Source of the DNA: Acidobacteriota bacterium
Lineage (GTDB): Bacteria > Acidobacteriota > Terriglobia > Terriglobales > Acidobacteriaceae
DNA: 15,574 nucleotides
NCBI GenBank assembly: GCA_021778815.1
Contig: JAJYBW010000024.1
Location: 1 to 15,574, forward strand
Direction of reading: 5' to 3'
In this document: piece by piece, positions 1 to 6,936 of the stretch
How positions within the stretch are numbered: the stretch's first letter is position 1
How the letters are laid out: the number at the start of each line of letters is the position of its first letter
Translations under genes and position numbers: made by a program
The notes under the pieces: model-generated
The model's input: the letters and a program-made list of their open reading frames with translations, nothing else
Told to the model about the DNA's origin: nothing
Database searches by the model: none

Positions 1-336
1 GCGCCCGCCTATGTGGTCGACCAGAGTCACAACCTTAAAAATAAATTGGAAGCCATGTTGCAGACCGTGCTGACGGCTCAGGAACTGTATGCCAAAGCCT
101 GCCTGGTCGATCATACTCGGCTCGCAGAACTGCAATGCGAGTGCCGCTTGGTGGAAGCGGAGGAATGCTTGCGATCTGCCTTCTGGACCGACGTGCGGCC
201 AGCCCTGCGACAGTGGAGACGCGAGCGCGGACTTGCCGAAGATCCGCTGCAGGCACTGCGCGACGGTGGCTACATCGAACGCGCTGCAGCGGAGCGTGGA
301 AGTAAGAACAAGAGTGCGGTGTCGAGTTATGCCTAA
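1..336 (+). CDS. rhaI: L-rhamnose isomerase, RhaI type (3' end only)
   Basis: The reading frame is open from the first base, so this is the C-terminal 111 residues of a gene whose start lies outside the window. The family (Pseudomonas stutzeri / rhizobial-type L-rhamnose isomerase, about 420-430 residues) converts L-rhamnose to L-rhamnulose in the cytoplasm with a two-metal TIM barrel. Visible hallmarks are a DQSHN motif at visible residues 7-11, a helix with the pattern QELYAKACLVD, an AEECL segment, TDVRP, and a closing GYIERAAAERG. The Asp of DQSHN sits about 104 residues before the end, where I would expect the last metal ligand of the family; that assignment is inference from position. 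A lactonase follows after 39 bases on the same strand, and an isomerase/epimerase and an oxidoreductase come next, which supports a sugar-catabolic operon. Related ketose/aldose isomerases of the same fold are the alternative. Confidence 0.88.
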   Translation, partial: APAYVVDQSHNLKNKLEAMLQTVLTAQELYAKACLVDHTRLAELQCECRLVEAEECLRSAFWTDVRPALRQWRRERGLAEDPLQALRDGGYIERAAAERGSKNKSAVSSYA

Positions 337-375
337 GTCTGCCACGCTGCATAAACCCGAGTTACACTTGAGAAC

Positions 376-1515
376 ATGAAAAAAATCACCAGGCGCAATT
401 TCATGGTGGGCGTTACGAGTCTTCCGGTGGTCAGCCAGGTATCGTTGGCGACCAGCAGGCGAAGCAAGCGAATCTACATTGGCACCTATACCAAGAAATC
501 CAGCCAGGGCGTGTACGTGTACCGCTGGAAACCGGAGTCCGGCGAGATGGAAGAGATTGGCCTTGCAGCAAAAACTCCAAATCCCAGCTTTCTCGCCTTA
601 TCTCCAAACCATAACGATCTATATTGCGTGAATGAGCAGGACCACACTACCGGGAATGTCTCCGCGTTTGCGATCGACCACACCACAGGCAAGCTGACCC
701 CTAAAAATATTGTCCCATCGGGCGGCTCCGCTCCTTGCAACCTGACAACAGACCACGCAGGCCACGCGCTGTTCGTAGCCAACTACGGCAGCGGCAGCGT
801 ATCCAGTTATCAAATCCTTGCTGGTGGGGACCTGAGCCAGCCTGTTTCCAACATTTTCTTCAAGGGCCACAGCATTGATCCTGAACGGCAGAAGGAGGCC
901 CACACTCATTGCACAACTGTGTCTCCAAACAACAAATTTCTGCTGGTGAATGATCTCGGCCTGGATCGCATCCTGGTATTTCACTTTGATCCGAAGACCG
1001 CGAAACTGACGCCGAACGATCCACCGTATTACGGCGCTGTGCCCGGTTCCGGTCCACGCAATCTTACCTTTCATCCCAATGGGAAATGGGCCTATTCCAT
1101 TGCAGAAATGGGCAGCATTATCGAATGCATGGACTGGAACGGCGAGAAAGGAACGCTGACTCGCTTCCAGGTGATCTCATCGCTACCAAAGGAACATAAG
1201 TCGCCCTCGGACGCAGCGACGGTACAGGTTCATCCCAATGGTCGTTTCCTGTATGGATCGAATCGAGGAGATGACAGTATCACTGCCTTTTCCATCGATC
1301 CCACGAATGGCCATCTCACCCTGCTACAGAGAATTTCCTGTGAGGGAGGCAGTCCGCGGCACTTTGCCGTTGCGCCCGGTGGCGGGTGGCTGGTCGTCGG
1401 AAACCAGGACACGGCGAATATTGTCATCTTGAAATGCGATCCAGAAACTGGAAAGCTCGCGTCGACCGGCCGCCAATACCCGCTCGACTCCCCAGTCTGT
1501 ATCGTCTTTGACTAA
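376..1515 (+). CDS. Tat-exported lactonase, seven-bladed beta-propeller (6-phosphogluconolactonase-like)
   Basis: The 379-residue product matches the Pgl/YbhE (Lactonase, PF10282) family, which hydrolyses sugar lactones or forms related propellers. The N-terminus carries a twin-arginine signal: TRRNFMV at residues 5-11, then a moderately hydrophobic stretch to about residue 25. The mature part starts with the family pattern IYIGTYT (33-39) and GVYVY. Blade repeats recur as NPSFLALSPN, APCNLTTDHAG, THCTTVSPNN, GPRNLTFHPNGKWAY, VQVHPNGRFLYGSNRGDDSI and SPRHFAVAPGG. Full length is normal for the family. The classical enzyme is cytoplasmic and uses 6-phosphogluconolactone; export makes an unphosphorylated aldonolactone in the periplasm more likely (inference). 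The upstream Shine-Dalgarno is weak (a GAG near 366-371). The gene end overlaps a possible TTG start of the next frame at 1508, but a better start lies at 1535. A structural propeller without lactonase activity cannot be excluded. Confidence 0.85.
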   Translation: MKKITRRNFMVGVTSLPVVSQVSLATSRRSKRIYIGTYTKKSSQGVYVYRWKPESGEMEEIGLAAKTPNPSFLALSPNHNDLYCVNEQDHTTGNVSAFAIDHTTGKLTPKNIVPSGGSAPCNLTTDHAGHALFVANYGSGSVSSYQILAGGDLSQPVSNIFFKGHSIDPERQKEAHTHCTTVSPNNKFLLVNDLGLDRILVFHFDPKTAKLTPNDPPYYGAVPGSGPRNLTFHPNGKWAYSIAEMGSIIECMDWNGEKGTLTRFQVISSLPKEHKSPSDAATVQVHPNGRFLYGSNRGDDSITAFSIDPTNGHLTLLQRISCEGGSPRHFAVAPGGGWLVVGNQDTANIVILKCDPETGKLASTGRQYPLDSPVCIVFD

Positions 1516-1534
1516 CGAAGAGAAGAGAATTTGC

Positions 1535-2494
1535 ATGCGAGTTGGAGTATTTACACCGCTGTTGTCCCAGCTAACGTTGACGGACGTGCTGGCAAAACTC
1601 AAGACGCTACACATTTCCACTGTGGAATTGGCCACGGGGAATTATCCTGGCGATGCCCACTGCAAATTGTCAATGCTAGACGACAGCCGACAGCTTGCCG
1701 AGTTCCAACGCTTGCTCGCAGGTAAAGGATTCAGCATTAGCGCTCTCAGTTGCCACGGGAACGCGCTGCATCCCAACCCGGCCCGTGCAAATGACGCTCG
1801 AGAAACCAGCCGCAAAACAATCCTGCTCGCAGAGAAGCTTGGGGTTCCGGTCGTCGTCGACTTTTCCGGTTGCCCAGGCGACTCGCCTCAATCCACCGCA
1901 CCCAACTGGGTCACCTGCCCCTGGCCGCCCGACTATCTCGACGTTCTCGATTGGCAATGGAATGAAGTCGTCACACCGTACTGGATCGAACACGGAAACT
2001 TCGCCGCGCAACACAATGTGAAAATCGCAATCGAAATGCACCCCGGCTTCGTCGTGTATAGCCCGGAAACCATGCTGCGGTTGCGGGCGATTGCGGGGCC
2101 TGCCGTCGGTTGCAATTACGATCCCAGCCACATGTTCTGGCAAGGCATCGATCCCATCGCCGCCATCCGCATATTGGGCGATGCCATCTTCCATGTGCAT
2201 GCGAAAGACACGCAGCTCTATCCGGCCAACCTGCCCAGAACGGGCGTGTTGGATACCAAACCGTATACCGATGAGAGAAACCGCGGTTGGATTTTTCGTA
2301 CTTGCGGCTACGGCCACGGAGCGGAATGGTGGAAGGAATTCGTTTCCACATTACGAATGTTCGGCTACGATGGAGTGCTCTCGATCGAACATGAAGATAG
2401 CCTGATGTCTCCCGAGGAAGGGTTGACGAAAGCGGCGCAGTTTCTTCGTGAACTGGTCATCGAACAGCAACCCACGACTCCCTGGTGGACTTGA
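1535..2494 (+). CDS. TIM-barrel sugar isomerase/epimerase (AP endonuclease 2-like family)
   Basis: This 319-residue cytoplasmic protein belongs to the xylose-isomerase-like / AP_endonuc_2 TIM barrels, which isomerise or epimerise sugars with a divalent metal. Expected metal ligands are visible: E167 in IAIEMHPG, D196 and H199 in NYDPSHMFW, H222 in FHVHAKD, and E285 in SIEHED. I chose ATG at 1535 because the strand begins MRVGVFTPLL as family members do and a GAAGAGAAGAGA purine tract precedes it. An in-frame TTG at 1508 would add nine residues and overlap the lactonase. No signal peptide is seen. The oxidoreductase follows after 62 bases. Members of this family paired with Gfo/Idh/MocA enzymes act on inositols, keto-sugars or, in C-glycoside systems, eliminate an aglycone from a 3-keto-glycoside; which applies here is unknown. 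Fold and metal site are confident, substrate is not. Confidence 0.88.
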   Translation: MRVGVFTPLLSQLTLTDVLAKLKTLHISTVELATGNYPGDAHCKLSMLDDSRQLAEFQRLLAGKGFSISALSCHGNALHPNPARANDARETSRKTILLAEKLGVPVVVDFSGCPGDSPQSTAPNWVTCPWPPDYLDVLDWQWNEVVTPYWIEHGNFAAQHNVKIAIEMHPGFVVYSPETMLRLRAIAGPAVGCNYDPSHMFWQGIDPIAAIRILGDAIFHVHAKDTQLYPANLPRTGVLDTKPYTDERNRGWIFRTCGYGHGAEWWKEFVSTLRMFGYDGVLSIEHEDSLMSPEEGLTKAAQFLRELVIEQQPTTPWWT

Positions 2495-2545
2495 CGGGTT
2501 TCACACATTTTGCAGCGGTGAACGATCGGGAACAGGATGCAACCT

Positions 2546-2551
2546 AAGGAG
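2546..2551 (+). promoter_or_regulatory. Ribosome binding site fixing a TTG start
   Basis: AAGGAG lies five bases before TTG at 2557. There is no ATG in this frame near the conserved N-terminus of the oxidoreductase, so this strong site decides the rare TTG start. Confidence 0.8.
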
Positions 2552-2556
2552 CGGAG

Positions 2557-3714
2557 TTGAAGCGAATTCGAACGGCAATTTTTGGAACTGGATTCATGGG
2601 ACGGGTCCACTTAGAGGCCCTTCGCCGAATCGAGGGTGTCGACGTCGTCGCCATCGTGGGGCGAGAGTTGGCTTCAGCCCAACGCCTGGGCGCAGGCTTC
2701 GGTATCGAGAAATTTGATTCTGACTATCGCAACGTGTTGCGTGATCCCAGCATCGACGCGGTCCACATCTGCACTCCGAACGCGCTCCACTTCTCCATGA
2801 CGAAGGATGCGCTGCTCGCCGGTAAACATATTCTTTGCGAGAAGCCTCTTTCCACTTCGATTGAAACGGCGGAAGAGTTGGTGAAGCTCGCCCGCGATCG
2901 AAATCTCCGCAATTGCGTCTGCCACAACCTTCGCTATTATCCGATGGTCCAGCAAATGCGACGAATGCGCGAAGATGGCGACCTGGGCCGGATCCTAATG
3001 ATCCAGGGAAACTACCTGCAGGATTGGTTGCTGGATGAGTCGGCCTGGAACTGGCGGATCGATTCGGAAGCGGGCGGACAATTGCGTACCATGGGCGACA
3101 TCGGAACCCACTGGTTCGACATGGCAGAGCATGTCACGGGACTGCGAGTCCGCTCTCTCTGCGCCGATCTCGAGACTTTTTATCCGACGCGTCAACGGCC
3201 CGCGAAGAAAGTCCAGGCTTCCATTGCCCAGCTATTGTCGTTGCCTGCCAGTGGTGGTGAACAGGTGGCGGTCAAAACTGAAGACTTTGGCGCTGTTGTC
3301 TTTCAAATGGACGAAGGCGCGCGTGGCACGATGACCGCCTGCCAAATGGCCGCAGGGCGCAAGAACCAGCTCCGAATGGAAATCTTTGGCACCAAAGCTT
3401 CCGTCAGTTGGAACCAGGAACGCCCGGATGAACTGTGGGTTGGACATCGCGACAGCGCCAACGGCATTTACATCAAGGACCCTGGACTGATGAAGGAGAA
3501 GGCAGGCAGTTATGCGGACCTTCCCTGTGGGCACAGCGAAGGCTACGACGACACATTCAAGCAAGTGTTCCGTCGATTTTATGCCTCCATCCAGCAGCCG
3601 GATGCGCCGGTGGAGTATCCCGAGCTTGTGGACGGCTTGCGGCACATGCTGCTGATGGACGCTCAGTTGAAAAGTCATCTCGCCCGGCAATGGGTCGACG
3701 TGAGAGGTATCTAG
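2557..3714 (+). CDS. Gfo/Idh/MocA family NAD(P)-dependent sugar oxidoreductase
   Basis: The 385-residue product has the two-domain Gfo/Idh/MocA layout: an N-terminal Rossmann domain with GTGFMG at residues 10-15, the VHICTPN strand near 69-75, and CEKPLS at 94-99 where the Lys is the family's catalytic/cofactor-binding residue. The C-terminal alpha/beta domain follows with GDIGTHWFD at 180-188; D181 and H185 are the usual catalytic pair. These enzymes reversibly oxidise a sugar or cyclitol hydroxyl, often at C3 or C1. The start is TTG, set by AAGGAG just upstream. There is no signal peptide, so it acts in the cytoplasm, unlike the Tat-exported lactonase two genes earlier. It closes the sugar gene run; a structured 163-base gap separates it from the Omp85 gene. 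Substrate cannot be read from sequence. Inositol dehydrogenase-like, glucose-fructose oxidoreductase-like and 3-keto-glycoside-forming roles are all possible. Confidence 0.92.
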   Translation: MKRIRTAIFGTGFMGRVHLEALRRIEGVDVVAIVGRELASAQRLGAGFGIEKFDSDYRNVLRDPSIDAVHICTPNALHFSMTKDALLAGKHILCEKPLSTSIETAEELVKLARDRNLRNCVCHNLRYYPMVQQMRRMREDGDLGRILMIQGNYLQDWLLDESAWNWRIDSEAGGQLRTMGDIGTHWFDMAEHVTGLRVRSLCADLETFYPTRQRPAKKVQASIAQLLSLPASGGEQVAVKTEDFGAVVFQMDEGARGTMTACQMAAGRKNQLRMEIFGTKASVSWNQERPDELWVGHRDSANGIYIKDPGLMKEKAGSYADLPCGHSEGYDDTFKQVFRRFYASIQQPDAPVEYPELVDGLRHMLLMDAQLKSHLARQWVDVRGI

Positions 3715-3769
3715 CCACAAAATCTATAGCCTGGGATAGAGGTTGGCTTCGCTCGGTTCGAGATTTCCT

Positions 3770-3785
3770 CGCTCCACCCTGAGCG
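3770..3785 (+). repeat. Small hairpin in the Omp85 leader
   Basis: CGCTC (3770-3774) pairs with GAGCG (3781-3785) around a six-base loop. It is the first of three inverted repeats in the 163-base gap. No T-run follows, so it is not a standard terminator for the upstream gene. On its own it could be chance. Confidence 0.4.
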
Positions 3786-3790
3786 CGCTT

Positions 3791-3821
3791 CTCCGAGAGT
3801 TTCCATCCGACGCATTCGGAG
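3791..3821 (+). repeat. Inverted repeat in the Omp85 leader
   Basis: CTCCGA (3791-3796) is the exact reverse complement of TCGGAG (3816-3821), separated by 19 bases. It is the second stem in the leader and lies entirely outside coding sequence. No terminator T-tract follows. Confidence 0.4.
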
Positions 3822-3838
3822 TCGATACCCCCCGTAAA

Positions 3839-3877
3839 ACCGCCGCTGCTGGTGCCCGCATCCAATAGTGCGGCGGT
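3839..3877 (+). promoter_or_regulatory. Perfect 8-bp inverted repeat abutting the Omp85 start codon
   Basis: ACCGCCGC (3839-3846) and GCGGCGGT (3870-3877) are exact reverse complements separated by 23 bases, and the right arm ends one base before ATG 3878. In mRNA the stem would be strong (seven G-C pairs plus one A-U) and would bury the stretch where a Shine-Dalgarno should lie; no good Shine-Dalgarno is present. A TAG at 3866-3868 closes the frame upstream, and there is no ATG, GTG or TTG before the signal-peptide core, so the start is forced. Translational control or a protein-binding operator are both possible. Seen directly: the repeat. Inferred: the function. Confidence 0.55.
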
Positions 3878-6800
3878 ATGAGAAGCAGAGGGAATATACA
3901 TTCGATTCGACCTTGTAAAAATACGCATCGTGGTGTCCGCAGTTTCTCGAATTATGTATCGCCCTCGGTCACCTCATGGGTCGCGGTCCTACTTATAATC
4001 CTGGTGTTTGTAATTCCTTCAATCGTTCTTGCGCAGGCAAAAAGTGAGCCCCCTAAGACATCTCCCCAAACGATCGAAATTTTGCCATCCTACGAAGGAC
4101 AGAATGTCACCGCGATCGAAATTGCTGGGCAGCCGGATTTGCCCACCAGCCAATTCACATCGGACTTTTCGCAACATGCCGGCGAACCGTTTTCGAGGGA
4201 AAAGCTAAACACGACAATCGCCAACTTGAAGCGCGACGGAAAATTCAAAACGATCCAAATCCAAGTTTCTCCGGAGGCGAACGGAGTCCGTGTGCTGATG
4301 GTATTGGAGCCCGCTTACTACTTCGGGATTTTCGAATTTCCGGGCGCCGAGCGCTTCGCCTATTCTCGCCTGATCCAAGTCACAAACTACCCTCCCGAGG
4401 CGGCCTACAACGCCGATGACATTCGACAATCCACGACCAAGCTCATCGCTTTCTTCCGGCAAGAGGGATACTTCCTGGCCACGGTTGAACCTGAGACTCG
4501 CATCGACGTAACCCATAAACTGGTCAACGTCATCTTCCACGTCACCCTCAACCGGCGCAGCAAATTTGGGCAGATCGATATCGACGGCACAACGCCAGAG
4601 AAAACTGCACAGCTCAGTCACGATCTTCAAACATTTTGGGCGCGCCTGCACGGAGCGGCGATTCGACCAGGAAAGAACTATCGCCGCAAGACATTGACAA
4701 ATGCTTCGCAATATCTGCAGAACAAGCTGGTCAAGCAGAGCTACTTGGGTGCGCATGTAAAACTGTTGGGTGCCGAGTACATCGCCGCCAGCAATTTCGC
4801 AAATATCCACTTTGACGTCGATCCGGGACCCATCACGAACGTGAAGGTTGAGGGTGCGCACTTGTGGAGCTGGACGCGCAAATCTCTGTTGCCCGTGTAC
4901 CAGGGCGTCGGGGTCGATGATGAAGTTGCGCAGGAAGGCAATCGGTATCTGATCTCTTACTTTCAGTCGAAAGGCTATTTCGACGCGAAGGTGATATCAC
5001 ATTTTCAGAAATCCGCTATCGGCGATACCATCCTGTATCAGATTGAGAAAGGAGAAAAACATAAGGTGGATGCGGTGCGCCTGACAGGAAATCAACCTGG
5101 GAGCACGCCGAGGTTGATGCCTTTTGTCACCGTGAAGAAGGCCCAGTTTCTATCGCGCGGCAAGTACAGTGAATCCCTGGTCCGCAGCAGCACAAACAAT
5201 CTCACCAACGTATACAAGTCAGAAGGATTCAGCGAAGTCATAATAACTCCCGCTGTGGCGAATAACGGGAAGAATGTTCGGGTCATATTTCACATTCAGC
5301 CCGGCCCTCGCGACGTGGTCAACTCCCTGTATATAGACGGCGCCAAGACTTTGACAGAGGCCCAGTTTGCGCCCGAAGGCCTGCGACTCGCCCCCGGCAA
5401 GCCTTACTCTCAAAGACTCGTTCAGACGGACCGGAACAACATTCTCGCCCGATATCTGGAGCTAGGCTATCTGACTGCGACGTTTCGTGAGACCGCGAAA
5501 TCTGTTTCGAAAGACGATCCGCATCGCATCGATGTTACGTACCGCATCTATGAGGGACCCCAAGTCTTCACCGCCGACATTCTCACCTTGGGACGGAAAC
5601 ATACGCAGCAGCGTCTCATCAATCGAGATATCGCTTCTATCCAGCCGAAGCAGCCTTTGACGGAAACACAACTTCTCACCTCGGAAAGCACACTCTACAA
5701 CAATACGGGTGTCTTCGACTGGGCGGAAGTCGATCCCAGGCGACAGATTACAACACAGACAAAAGAAGATGTGCTCGTCAAGGTGCATGAGGCGAAGAGA
5801 AATCAGATCACATATGGTTTTGGTTTCGAGCTGGTAAATCGCGGTGGAAATATTCCCAGCGGTACAGTCGCGATTCCCAATCTTCCACCCATCGGTTTAC
5901 CCTCAAACTTTACGACCAGCCAGAAAACGTATTACGGTCCGCGCGCAACTTTTGAGTACACGCGAAACAACATGCGCGGCAAGGGAGAGTCCCTGTCCTT
6001 AACCGCATTCGCCGGCAGACTGGACCAGCGCGGGGGTGCATACTACATTGACCCTAATTTCTTGTGGTCGAAATGGACCTCGACCGTGGCGCTGACTGTT
6101 GAGCACGATGGCGAGAATCCGATCTTCTCATCGCAGCAGGAAATAGCCAGTTACCAAATCCAGCGCCCGCTCGATAAAACCAAGAAAAACATTTTTTTTC
6201 TGAGATACAGTTTCAGTCAAACCGACTTGACCAATATCCTCATTCCGGAACTGGTGCCAACGGAAGATCAGCATATACGTCTGTCGACAGTTTCCGCCAG
6301 CATCACACACGATACCCGAGACAATCCCATCGATGCTCACAAGGGCTTACTTCAAAGCGAAGAACTCGACTTCAATTCGACGAAGCTGGGTTCGAATGTT
6401 GATTTTGCAAAGCTAACGATGCAAACTGCCTATTTCAAAAAGATCCTGCACAACATCATTTGGGCCAACAGCATTCGCATCGGATTGGCGCAACCGTTTG
6501 CCAGCAGTTTTGTTCCGCTGAGCGAAGCGTTTTTCAGCGGAGGGGGAAGCACCTTGCGAGGCTTTCCTCTGGACAGCGCCGGGCCCCAGCGACCCGTAGA
6601 GGTCTGCAGCACCGGCTCATCTACTGCCTGTACCTATATTCAAGTACCGAGCGGAGGCAACGAGCTCCTGATCCTCAATTCAGAGTTTCGCATTCCGCTA
6701 CCGATCAAGAAAAACCTGGGCATGGCTGTTTTTTATGATGGTGGCAACGTATTTCCTAGCGTCGGCTTCCATGACTTTACATCGCTGTATTCGAACAACG

Positions 6801-6925
6801 TCGGCGCAGGCTTGCGATACGCCACGCCCGTCGGCCCGATTCGCATCGATGTTGGGCGCAATCTAAATCCGGTGTCTGGAATTTCAGCAACTCAATATTT
6901 CATCAGTATCGGACAAGCTTTCTGA
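3878..6925 (+). CDS. Omp85-family outer-membrane assembly protein (BamA/TamA-like), about seven POTRA domains
   Basis: This 1015-residue protein inserts or assembles outer-membrane proteins. A long signal peptide spans residues 1-54: a basic n-region of about 32 residues, a hydrophobic core (VAVLLIILVFVI), and a likely cut after LAQA. About seven POTRA-like repeats follow, at roughly 77-144, 148-224, 228-317, 318-393, 394-475, 478-560 and 563-638. Several end in a pattern like FDVDPGP, FHIQPGP or YRIYEGP. The barrel covers about 641-1015 with GGGSTLRGF at 888-896, the loop-6 RGF signature of the superfamily, and ends in the C-terminal Phe typical of outer-membrane barrels. The mature protein has only two cysteines, C910 and C918, both in that loop. 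E. coli BamA has five POTRAs and TamA three, so this is long. tamB follows 11 bases later. Length and the cysteine pair resemble BamA; the neighbour suggests TamA. I leave that undecided. Confidence 0.93.
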   Translation: MRSRGNIHSIRPCKNTHRGVRSFSNYVSPSVTSWVAVLLIILVFVIPSIVLAQAKSEPPKTSPQTIEILPSYEGQNVTAIEIAGQPDLPTSQFTSDFSQHAGEPFSREKLNTTIANLKRDGKFKTIQIQVSPEANGVRVLMVLEPAYYFGIFEFPGAERFAYSRLIQVTNYPPEAAYNADDIRQSTTKLIAFFRQEGYFLATVEPETRIDVTHKLVNVIFHVTLNRRSKFGQIDIDGTTPEKTAQLSHDLQTFWARLHGAAIRPGKNYRRKTLTNASQYLQNKLVKQSYLGAHVKLLGAEYIAASNFANIHFDVDPGPITNVKVEGAHLWSWTRKSLLPVYQGVGVDDEVAQEGNRYLISYFQSKGYFDAKVISHFQKSAIGDTILYQIEKGEKHKVDAVRLTGNQPGSTPRLMPFVTVKKAQFLSRGKYSESLVRSSTNNLTNVYKSEGFSEVIITPAVANNGKNVRVIFHIQPGPRDVVNSLYIDGAKTLTEAQFAPEGLRLAPGKPYSQRLVQTDRNNILARYLELGYLTATFRETAKSVSKDDPHRIDVTYRIYEGPQVFTADILTLGRKHTQQRLINRDIASIQPKQPLTETQLLTSESTLYNNTGVFDWAEVDPRRQITTQTKEDVLVKVHEAKRNQITYGFGFELVNRGGNIPSGTVAIPNLPPIGLPSNFTTSQKTYYGPRATFEYTRNNMRGKGESLSLTAFAGRLDQRGGAYYIDPNFLWSKWTSTVALTVEHDGENPIFSSQQEIASYQIQRPLDKTKKNIFFLRYSFSQTDLTNILIPELVPTEDQHIRLSTVSASITHDTRDNPIDAHKGLLQSEELDFNSTKLGSNVDFAKLTMQTAYFKKILHNIIWANSIRIGLAQPFASSFVPLSEAFFSGGGSTLRGFPLDSAGPQRPVEVCSTGSSTACTYIQVPSGGNELLILNSEFRIPLPIKKNLGMAVFYDGGNVFPSVGFHDFTSLYSNNVGAGLRYATPVGPIRIDVGRNLNPVSGISATQYFISIGQAF

Positions 6926-6931
6926 TAAGGA
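6926..6931 (+). promoter_or_regulatory. Ribosome binding site for tamB GTG start
   Basis: TAAGGA directly follows the Omp85 stop codon and lies five bases before GTG 6937. The alternative ATG at 6976 has no such site. This favours the GTG start and shows tight coupling of the two genes. Confidence 0.6.
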
Positions 6932-6936
6932 CCACA

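Noticed and set aside
1508..1534. Overlapping TTG start for the TIM-barrel gene
   Set aside because: The extra nine residues are charged and not family-like, while ATG 1535 begins the first barrel strand and has a purine-rich ribosome binding tract.
1676..2317. 213-codon minus-strand frame inside the TIM-barrel gene
   Set aside because: The plus strand has all four metal-ligand motifs in this span; the antisense frame has no recognisable features.
4205..4861. 218-codon minus-strand frame inside the Omp85 gene
   Set aside because: It lies opposite well-formed POTRA repeats and shows no family pattern.
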